DNA of 64,000 bases. It comes from Brevibacillus thermoruber 423. GTDB taxonomy: Bacteria; Bacillota; Bacilli; Brevibacillales; Brevibacillaceae. The stretch spans positions 62,001 through 126,000 of the forward strand of contig NZ_KE695650.1 of NCBI RefSeq assembly GCF_000454065.1. The letters are read 5' to 3'. Under the pieces are notes generated by a model. That model searched no databases and was not told the origin of the DNA. It worked only from the letters and a program-made list of their open reading frames with translations. Made by a program: the position numbers and the translations under genes. Positions within the stretch are counted from its first letter, which is position 1. The number at the start of each line of letters is the position of its first letter. This document shows, one piece after another, positions 1 to 9,900 of this stretch.

Positions 1-1
1 C

Positions 2-3000
2 GGCGATTTGGCACGCCGATTGTCGAATGGGGAATTAGAATATGTAGGGCGATTTGACCATCAGGTTAAGATTCGCGGTTTCCGTATTGAACTTGGAGAG
101 ATTAAGTCCGCCCTTCTTCAGCGGGAGGAAGTAAGGGAAGCTGTTGTATTAGCACACGTGGACCGTACGGGTGAAAAGGTACTCGTAGCGTACATTGTAC
201 TGCGGAACATGGAAAATGTGCTCAAAACGTCAGAACTGAAGAATTACCTAAGATCCAAGCTGCCTGAGTTCATGGTGCCGGCGCATTTTGTAATTCTCGA
301 TCGCATCCCGCTAACCGAGAACGGCAAAATAGACATGCAAGCACTGCCCGCTCCGCAATGGAATGATCGCATATCGTCATTTCCGTACGTTGCCCCCAGC
401 GGACCGATTGAAGAAACTCTTGCATCGGTATGGTCCCACGTGCTGGGAGTGGAGCGGATCAGCGCCCTAGACAACTTTTTCGATCTTGGGGGCGATTCGA
501 TTCGAAGCATAAGGGTACTCACCTTGGCCAAAGAATTCGGCATTCATTTATCGCTACAAGATCTCTATCGCTATCAGACTATTCGTGAATTAGCATTCGC
601 TGCTGGTCAGAGTAATCCGTCTTATGAAGTGAAAATGACCTCACAGTCCTTTGCACTGCTCAAGCCAGAAGACCGGCGGTTAGTCCCAGACGGAATCGAG
701 GATGCCTACCCATTGACCTCGTTGCAGGCGGGTCTCGTCTTCCATAGCGAATACAACCCGGATTACAAGAATTATATCACCACGTTCCGTTTAAAAGCCC
801 CCTTCAATGATAAGGTCATCCGCCAAGCATTGGAGCGTTTAACGGCCAGGCATCCGATGCTCCGCACCTCGTTTGACGTCAGTCGATATAGCGTTCCGAT
901 GCAGCTTGTTCATAAGAAGGTAATCCCGCGTTTAATATTCAACGACTGGAGAGACAAGACGCCGGAGCAACAGGAGGCTGGCTTCACTGAATTTCTGCAC
1001 GCGGAGAAGCGGAACAAGTTTGATTGGAAGGAAGCTCCACTGTTGCGTTTCAATGTCCACAGATTGACGGACGAGACCCTCCAGTTCACAATGACTGAGC
1101 CTTTTCTGGACGGCTGGAGCGTAGCTTCCTTGATAACCGAGTTATTCAGCGATTATCTCGCCCTTTTGAAGGAACCTAATACTCCGCCGCTGCCGTTACT
1201 TGAGAGCACGTTTCGTGACTATGTTGCGGCTGAAAAACATGCTTTGGAGAACGAGTCATCGAAAGCTTATTGGGAGAATGAACTGAGGGATTGCATGCCG
1301 ACTCACTTACCTCGTTGGGGCCGCAGGCCTGATGAGGCGAGTGCAGCTAAAGATCGTATTTGGGTACCGATCCCCAAGAATGTGTCGGAAGGTCTCCGTC
1401 AGATGGCGAAGTCGGCCTCGCTACCTCTGAAAAGTGTTCTATTGGCTGCACATTTACGCGTAGTTAGTTTGTTGGGAGGTCAGACGGACGTTCTGACGGG
1501 GATGTTTCAAAACGGCCGGTTGGAACAATACCAAGGGGAGAAAGTGGTGGGTCTCTTCTTGAACACTGTTCCGCTACGCGCGAAATTGTCGAGCGGCAGT
1601 AGGTGGGTGGATCTGGCAAGGCAAGCATTTGAAAAAGAGCGCGACCTTCTTTCTCACAGGCGCTTTCCGCTTGCTGAGCTACAGCGTCTTTATGGAGGAA
1701 GGCAACAGTTATTCGAAACGGCCTTCAACTACACTCACTTCCATGTATACGAAGGATTGACGGAGCTACCAGGGCTTGAGGTGCTGGATGCTGAGCACAC
1801 CGATTATACCTTCATCACCCTGACTGCCCAGTTTACTGTTGATGTCAACAGCGGGGATATTCACCTCGCTCTTGACTACAATCCGTATGAACTGAACGCC
1901 GAGCAAATGGATCAAATCGCGGCGTACTACCAAAACGTTCTAACCGCAATGACAAATGATCCTACTGGTAGATATGATAAGGCACCTCTTCTCTCACCCC
2001 AGGAACTACAGAAGATGCTCGTAGAGTGGAACAACACTTCCGAATATGAGGAGACGGACCTGCTATGCGTTCATCAGTTGGTTGAACAACAAGCGGCACG
2101 TACCCCTGACCGGATTGCCGTTATAGAAGGTGAACGAACGCTGACGTACCGTGAACTTGATGCTAAGGCGAACGGACTGGCCATTAAGTTGAAAAACCTC
2201 GGTGTAGGACCGGATAAGCTGGTCGGCCTCTGCATGGAGCGTTCTTTGGAAATGGTAATCGGACTCCTTGGCATCCTCAAGGCGGGTGCTGCCTATGTAC
2301 CGCTCGACCCGTCTTATCCGAAAGAACGCCTAGAGTTCATGATCAAAGATGCGGATTTGATCGCAATTGTGACTCAGAAGGAACTGTTGCAAGAATTGCA
2401 TGACCCGCAGGTCTCCGTACTCCTCCCTGATGATATTCAAGAGGAGAGTGATCCGCCCGTTATCGACGGCCTTTCACCGGAGAATCTCGCTTATGTTATT
2501 TACACATCTGGTTCTACCGGAAAACCTAAAGGCGTGCAGGTGCCGCATCGTGGAGTTGTCAACTTCCTATTATCTATGCAAAACGTACCAGGGCTTCAGG
2601 AACATGATGTAATGGTTGCAGTTACCTCGATTTCCTTTGACATTGCGGCACTCGAACTTTATCTGCCTCTCATCACCGGTGCTAAATTGGTTTTAGCTTC
2701 GAAGGAAGTGGTAGCTGATGGACATTCACTTGCAGAGCTCCTGGAACGGGAACAGGTTACCGTTATGCAAGGCACTCCTGCGACTTGGAACTTACTGCTT
2801 CAAGCGGGATGGTCAAATAAGGGAAGTCTAAAAGTGCTTTGTGGCGGGGAGCCGCTCACTGTCGATTTGGCTAGGAAACTGTCCGCTTGCTCCGAAGAAG
2901 TTTGGAACCTGTATGGACCAACGGAGACCACGATATGGTCGACTTTGCACAAGATTACCTCTATGGACGGTCCAATTTTAATCGGTCGTCCGATTCGTAA

Positions 3001-3901
3001 TACCGAAGTGTATCTGCTAGATTCATTCGGTCAGCCCGTGCCAGTTGGTGTGCCGGGAGAATTGTGTATCGGCGGTGCGGGAGTAACCCGTGGTTATTTG
3101 AAAAGGCCGGATTTGACACAAGCAAAGTTTGTGAAACATCCATTCTCTGACAACAAAGAGGCGAGACTCTACCGCACAGGTGATCTGGCGAGATACTTGC
3201 CGGACGGGAGTATAGAGTATCTGGGCCGGTTGGACGACCAACTCAAGATTCGTGGGTTTCGGATTGAACTTGGCGAGATTGAGACCTGTCTTGGCGAACA
3301 TGAGGCCGTACAACAAGCGGTAGTAGTCCTTCGGGAAGTTAGGGCCGAAGAGAAAAGTCTTGTCGCATATGTCGTAATGAAGCCGGAGTATGAACCAGAC
3401 ACAGGTGTATTGCGGCGCCACTTGAAAGAACGATTGCCCGCTTACATGGTGCCTTCCTTTTATGTGCCCGTGGAGAAGTTTCCACTTCTACCGAACGGAA
3501 AACTTAATCGCAAGGCCCTTCCCGCACCTGACTGGCACACGCTGGAGTGTATGGACACATTAGAAGAACCACAAACCGAAGTAGAGAAAAGAATCGCCGG
3601 CATTTGGCAGGATGTGCTCGGCTATGAAAAAGTGGGGCGAAATCAGGATTTCTACGACCTTGGTGGACATTCGCTCCTTGCCACACAACTGATTTCCCGA
3701 TTAAGGGAAGCATTCGGCGTGGACCTATCCCTTCGCAGTCTGTTAGAAGGTTCTACCGTGGCTAAACTAGCACAGGAGATTGAGGGGCTACTGTTACTTC
3801 GAGAGGAAGATGAAGATCTTACGGATTTGCTCGACCTAGTGGAAGGCCTATCCGATGAAGAAGTCAAGAAGCTTTTGTCTGAAAAAGGGGGATCGGCATG
3901 A
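2..3901 (+). CDS. Non-ribosomal peptide synthetase, 3' part: (A)-PCP-C-A(Gly)-PCP
   Basis: Subunit of an NRPS assembly line; its 5' part lies left of the window, since reading is open from base 2. Residues are counted from base 8. Domains in order: the end of an adenylation (A) domain (GDLARR, then QVKIRGFR), a carrier protein with FFDLGGDS near 157-164, a condensation-type domain about 225-665, a complete A domain about 690-1185 (YTSGSTGKPKG near 830, LYGPTETT), and a second carrier with YDLGGHSLL near 1215. The C domain has TEPFLDG (363-369) where HHxxxDG is expected. Lining the A pocket up with the GrsA positions gives D-I-L-Q-L-G-L-I-W, the known glycine code. There is no thioesterase or reductase. 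The stop overlaps the next start (ATGA), so the two subunits are translationally coupled. Confidence 0.95.
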   Translation, partial: GDLARRLSNGELEYVGRFDHQVKIRGFRIELGEIKSALLQREEVREAVVLAHVDRTGEKVLVAYIVLRNMENVLKTSELKNYLRSKLPEFMVPAHFVILDRIPLTENGKIDMQALPAPQWNDRISSFPYVAPSGPIEETLASVWSHVLGVERISALDNFFDLGGDSIRSIRVLTLAKEFGIHLSLQDLYRYQTIRELAFAAGQSNPSYEVKMTSQSFALLKPEDRRLVPDGIEDAYPLTSLQAGLVFHSEYNPDYKNYITTFRLKAPFNDKVIRQALERLTARHPMLRTSFDVSRYSVPMQLVHKKVIPRLIFNDWRDKTPEQQEAGFTEFLHAEKRNKFDWKEAPLLRFNVHRLTDETLQFTMTEPFLDGWSVASLITELFSDYLALLKEPNTPPLPLLESTFRDYVAAEKHALENESSKAYWENELRDCMPTHLPRWGRRPDEASAAKDRIWVPIPKNVSEGLRQMAKSASLPLKSVLLAAHLRVVSLLGGQTDVLTGMFQNGRLEQYQGEKVVGLFLNTVPLRAKLSSGSRWVDLARQAFEKERDLLSHRRFPLAELQRLYGGRQQLFETAFNYTHFHVYEGLTELPGLEVLDAEHTDYTFITLTAQFTVDVNSGDIHLALDYNPYELNAEQMDQIAAYYQNVLTAMTNDPTGRYDKAPLLSPQELQKMLVEWNNTSEYEETDLLCVHQLVEQQAARTPDRIAVIEGERTLTYRELDAKANGLAIKLKNLGVGPDKLVGLCMERSLEMVIGLLGILKAGAAYVPLDPSYPKERLEFMIKDADLIAIVTQKELLQELHDPQVSVLLPDDIQEESDPPVIDGLSPENLAYVIYTSGSTGKPKGVQVPHRGVVNFLLSMQNVPGLQEHDVMVAVTSISFDIAALELYLPLITGAKLVLASKEVVADGHSLAELLEREQVTVMQGTPATWNLLLQAGWSNKGSLKVLCGGEPLTVDLARKLSACSEEVWNLYGPTETTIWSTLHKITSMDGPILIGRPIRNTEVYLLDSFGQPVPVGVPGELCIGGAGVTRGYLKRPDLTQAKFVKHPFSDNKEARLYRTGDLARYLPDGSIEYLGRLDDQLKIRGFRIELGEIETCLGEHEAVQQAVVVLREVRAEEKSLVAYVVMKPEYEPDTGVLRRHLKERLPAYMVPSFYVPVEKFPLLPNGKLNRKALPAPDWHTLECMDTLEEPQTEVEKRIAGIWQDVLGYEKVGRNQDFYDLGGHSLLATQLISRLREAFGVDLSLRSLLEGSTVAKLAQEIEGLLLLREEDEDLTDLLDLVEGLSDEEVKKLLSEKGGSA

Positions 3902-6900
3902 GAGACGTAAGCCATCGTTTGGAAGCACTCTCTCCCGAAAAGAAGGCTCTTTTGGAGCTGTTGAGGAAGGAGAACAGACAGTCCGAACATCAGAATAATG
4001 TGATCCAAAAAAGACCGAACCCAAACGTTTACCCGCTTTCGTACTCTCAGCAACGGCTTTGGGTCATGGACCAGATGGAGCCAGGCAGTCCGCTTTACAA
4101 CATCCCGTCCACACTACGTCTTACAGGAACACTCGATGTAACGGCTCTGGAGAATGCGTTAACCGTGATGCTGGAACGCCATGAGGTTTTGCGGGCGACA
4201 TTCACCAATGTCGACGGGAAACCCTTCCAGACAATACAACCGTCAGTTCCTTTCGAGCTGCCGATTATCGATCTGAATTATCTACCCACCGAGATCAGGG
4301 AAGCTCGGATGGCTGAACTGGTAAGGGAAGAGTCGTTGCGCCCATTTGACCTCAGCACCGGCCCGTTGATGAGAGGACTTTTGATTCGAATGGGGGAGGA
4401 CGATAACGTCCTTCTCCTAACAACTCATCACATCATTACGGACGCTTGGTCTCGTGCTGTATTCACGAAGGAACTTGTCGCCTTATACAATGCGTTTGAG
4501 AAAGGTCTTCCCTCCCCATTGCCTCCGGTGCAGCTTCAATATGCTGACTATGCTCACTGGCAGCAAGAACTGATGAATGCAGGTTTAATGAACAAACATA
4601 TCGACTATTGGAAGAACAAGCTCAGAGGGGCATGCCCCCTCTTGGAACTCCCGACAACACGGCCACGCCCGCCCGTTCTTAGCTACCGAGGGGCGAGATT
4701 GAACTTGGTCATCCCTCAAGATGAAATCGAGGGGCTAAAAGAGTTGAGTCGGACCGAGGGGGTTACCTTGTTCATGGCCCTTCTCGCCGCTTTCCAAGCC
4801 TTTCTTTACCGTTACACGGAACAGGAAGATATTGTGGTTGGTACGCCGATTTCTAACCGCAGTCGTCGGGAATTGGAAGGGATCATTGGCTTTTTCGTTA
4901 ATACACTGGTCATGCGTACAAATTTTTCTGGTGAACCGACCTTTCGTTGTACACTTCGGCAATTCAAAGAAACCGCATTGGAAGCATATGAACACCAGGA
5001 TCTTCCGTTTGAAAAGTTGGTGGAAGTGCTCCAACCGCAGCGAAGTTCGAGCTATCATCCCTTGTTCCAAGTATTCTTTGACATGGATAACGTCCCGACA
5101 GATCCTATTCGTCTTCAGAATCTTACCATCCGTTCGCTCGACGTTGAGCGAGGTACTTCGAAGTTCGATCTGTCGCTCTATGCAGTCGAACGGGAAGACG
5201 GGTTGCATCTGACCTTCGAATATAGTACCGATCTGTTCGATTCGAGTACGATTGAACGGATGAGTAAAAGTTTTCGCATCCTGGTTCGCTCCATGTCTGA
5301 ACTGCCGGATCAGCCAATTTCCCTCTTGCCACTTTTAAGTCAAGAGGAGGTTCAGGAGTTGTTTGCTATATCTCAAGGAGAACGTAAGGAAATTCCGGGT
5401 GAACTCCTCATTCATCAGCTGTTCGAAGCGCAGGTTGCCAAGACTCCAGACCGGACGGCGGTAGAGTTCGAAGGACATCGACTGACCTACCGAGAGTTGG
5501 ATGAAGAGGCCAACCGTTTGGCTCACGCCATTCAAAAGCACGGGGTAACAGCTGGAACCATGGTTGGCATCTCCGTTGAGCGCTCCCTTGAGTTGGTAAT
5601 AGGCATCCTGGCAATCTGGAAGGCAGGTGGCGTTTACATCCCTTTGGATCCCAATTACCCAAAAGAGCGTTTGGCAATGATGATCGAAGAGACTCAGCCT
5701 GTCCTTCTACTCACTCAAAGTAAGGTTAGAAGCAAACGGCCACCTTTTGAGGGGAAAATACTCGATCTGGATGCAGTACCAAAGTTTTACGCAAACGAGA
5801 AAGGAATCGCCCCCATCTGTCATTCAAGGGCAGACCATCTCGCCTACATCACCTTTACTTCCGGGTCAACGGGGCGTCCCAAGGGGGTCATGGCTTCCCA
5901 TCAGGGGCCTGTCAACTATCTAACTTTCATTAAGGAAGCGTATCAACTGAAGCCGGAAGATGTGGTGTTACAATTGGCATCATTCTCCTTCGACGCTTCG
6001 ATACGGGATCTGATCGGACCTCTTACAGCGGGAGCTTGTGTGGTTCTTCCGCGTGAGGAGGATATCTTCGACTTTGAACGTCTTCTGAATTTAATCGAAG
6101 AGAAGAGGGTGACCCGCCTACTCGGCATTGTGCCGACACTACTGAATAACCTAACATTGACTGCCCTTAACCTGAAATGGAAGTACGAAGGTTTGCGTAT
6201 GATCCTGCTGAGCGGTGAAGTGTTGAACCGGACTGTAGTAGAGCAAGCTCAAGCAGTATTTCCGTCTACTACTTTAGTCAATCAGTATGGTCCCACCGAG
6301 TGTACGATGACCTCAAGCTACTATCCAGTATTAGCGTTTCCGCCGAGGGCCGCCACCGTACCGATCGGACGTCCGATCCACAACGTGGATTTCTACATTT
6401 TGAACAGCCAAATGCAGCCGGTGCCGTTTGGAGTTCCAGGTGAATTGTACATCGGGGGGAGAGGGGTCTCACCCGGCTATTTCAAACAGCCTGAACTCAC
6501 TAAAAAGAAGTTTGTACAGAATCCATTCTCCGCAGAGGGCGATCGCCTTTACCGTACCGGAGACATTGTACGTCTTACCAGAGACGGAATATTTGAATAC
6601 CTGGGACGGATGGATAACCAGATTAAGTTGCGCGGGATTCGTGTGGAGCTTGGTGAGATCGAATCTATGCTTTGCCAGCACGAAGCAGTGCAGAACGCCG
6701 TGGTGGTTCTGTCCGAAGGGAGTTTTAGAGAATCGCAGTTGGTCGCGTATTATTTGATAAATGGATCGGAAGTCCCCTCGCCTGCTGAACTCCGTCAGTA
6801 TCTCAAGGAGAAGTTGCCGGAATACATGCTTCCGGGTGTATATGTGAGAGTGGAGCGTTTCCCTCTGACACCAAACGGGAAAATTGACCGGAAGGCATTA

Positions 6901-9900
6901 CCGTCTCCCGAGCTAGGGCTCCAGATAGCAGAAAGGGAGTATGTCGCACCACGAACGGAACTGGAAAAGAAAGTGGCGGATATCTGGGGTCAGGTGCTTC
7001 AATTAGAAAGAGTCAGTATGAATGACAATTTCTTTGAACTTGGTGGTCACTCTCTCCTCGCGGCTCAATTGATTGCACGAATTCGGAAAGAATTTCGAGT
7101 GGATCTACCGCTACGATCTCTTTTCGACACGGTAAATGTTGCCGGAATGGCTGAGATGATCATGGCACTACAAGAGGAGGCAAGAAAGCGGAAAGCCTTT
7201 ACAACCGTTCTTCCGACGATTAGCCCGAACCTTGAGAAACGAACCGAACCCTTCCCGCTGACAGATATCCAACAAGCATATTGGGTGGGGCGCAATGGGT
7301 TCTACGAGCTTGGTAATGTCTCGACTCATAGCTATTTGGAGTTGGAAACGGTTAACCTGGACATTGACCGACTGAATAGCGCATTGAACAAGCTGATCCA
7401 CCGACATGATATGCTGCGCTCCGTTCTTACTTCCGACGGACAGCAACGTATCTTGGACAAGGTACCGGAATACCGGATTTCAGTTCTTGATCTACAAAGG
7501 TTGGATAGCGAGACGGCAGAAGAACGGCTGAATGGGATTCGCGAGGAGCTTTCGCACCAGATGTTGCCACTTGACAAATGGCCTTTGTTCGACATTCGGG
7601 CAACCAAACTGGATAAACGCCGTACCATGCTACACATAAGTACCGATTCCTTTGCGGCAGATGCATGGAGCCGCTGGATCTTGGCTCTTGAATTGTTCCG
7701 TCTATATGATGATCCGGATCTTGAACTGCCGCCATTAGAACTTTCCTTTAGGGACTACGTACTGGCTGAGCATGAGATCCGTCGGACCGAATATTACGAA
7801 AGGGCGAAGGGTTATTGGATGGAACGTCTTGCAAACCTTCCGCCCGCACCAGATCTTCCGCTTGCCGCGAGTCCAGAGGACCTCAAACGGCCGCGCTTCA
7901 TAAGACACAGCGCTCGTTTGGAGAAAGACGCATGGAGGTCCTTGTGCGTTCGGGCAGCACGGGCGGGTGTAACACCTTCGGGTCTGATTGCTGCCGCATT
8001 CGCAACGGTGCTAGGGAGATGGAGTAAGAACCAGCGTTTCACGATCAACCTGACCCAGTTTAACCGTCTACCTATTCACCATCAGGTCAATGAAATTGTC
8101 GGCGACTTCACATCGTCCATCCTTCTTGCGGTCAACCTCCATCATACTTGTTTCGAGGAACGTGCAAGGGCGGTCCAGCAACAACTTTTCAGTGATCTAG
8201 ATCACAGTCTCTTCAGTGGAGTGCAGGTGCTGCGTGAGATTAACCGCCTGCAAGGTGGAGTGGGCACTCGCGCGGCAATGCCAATTGTACTGACCTCCAT
8301 GCTTGTCGATAGGCGTACTAGCGAAGAGGGGGCGTTTCCATCTCTCTGGAAGGAGAACATGAATGCTGGAGTTTCGCAAACTCCTCAAGTCTATCTTGAC
8401 CATGCCGTATCCGAGAGAGAGGGTGCGTTGATCTTTCGATGGGATGTTGTAGAAGAGCTTTTCCCAGAGGGTATGATACAAGATATGTTCGATGCGTACT
8501 ACAATCTATTGGTCCGGCTTGCTACGGACGACGACGCCTGGAAAAGGGCTCTTCCCGAATTGCTGCCTGAGGCCCAACGCAGACAGCATGGAGAAATCAA
8601 TGCCACAGATGGCCTTGTGACGGACAACCTGCTACACACTTTGTTTGCGGAGCAGGTTGCACAGCGTCCGGACCAACGCGCTGTCGTGTCCTCAGACCGG
8701 ACACTGACCTATGGGGAGTTGTTCCGACGCACCAATCAACTTGCCCGTAAACTGCGAGAATCCGGAGCCGTTCCGAATCGCCTGATCGCCATCGTTATGG
8801 AGAAAGGCTGGGAGCAGGTGCTGGCGGCACTGGGTATCCTGCAGGCGGGAGCGGCTTACCTGCCCATTGACCCGAATCTCCCACAAGAACGCCTCTTGTA
8901 CCTACTGGAAAACGGTGAAGTCGAGATTGCACTGACACAGACCGGCTGGATGGATAAAATCGCGTGGCCGTCCCATGTCCGTGTCTTCACGGTCGAAGAT
9001 GCCGACCTGCAGGATTATGAAGACACCCCGTTGGACGTGGTACAAGGCCCGGATGATCTCGCCTACGTGATCTTCACCTCCGGTTCGACCGGTCAGCCAA
9101 AGGGAGTCATGATCGACCACAGAGGGGCGGTAAATACGATTCTGGATATTAACGAACGCTTTGGTGTCAAACCGGAGGACAAGGTGTTCGCGCTCTCTGC
9201 GCTGAACTTCGATCTCTCCGTCTATGACCTGTTCGGTACCTTGGCGGCGGGCGGCACGATCGTCTTCCCGGAGCCGGAGGGGCTGCGAGACCCGTCGCAT
9301 TGGTCGGAGATCATGAAGCGCGAAGGGGTGACGATCTGGAACTCCGTACCAGCGCTCATGGAGATGCTGGTCGATTATGCGGATGGGCAAGCGGATCTTC
9401 TGCCGAAAGGCCTTCGCCTGGTGCTGCTCTCGGGAGACTGGATCCCGGTTTCCCTGCCGGATCGCCTGCGCAAGTTAATTCCCACGGTAGAAATCATCTC
9501 ACTTGGAGGGGCGACAGAAGCTTCGATCTGGTCAATTCTCTATCCGATCGGCGAAGTAGATCCGGAGTGGACGAGCATTCCGTACGGAAAGCCGATGAAA
9601 AATCAGCGCTTCTATGTGCTAAACGAACTGCTGGAGCCGTGTCCGACCTGGGGGCCGGGACAGCTGTATATCGGAGGGATCGGTCTGGCGAAGGGCTATT
9701 GGAAGGACGAAGCAAAGACAAACGCAAGCTTCATCCGGCACCCGGTGACGGGCGAGCGCTTGTACAAGACGGGAGACATTGGCCGATACCTGCCGGATGG
9801 CAACATCGAATTTTGGGGACGCGAAGACTTCCAAGTCAAGATCCAAGGGTACCGAATCGAGCTGGGCGAGATTGAAGCGGCTCTGTCCCAGCATGATGCG

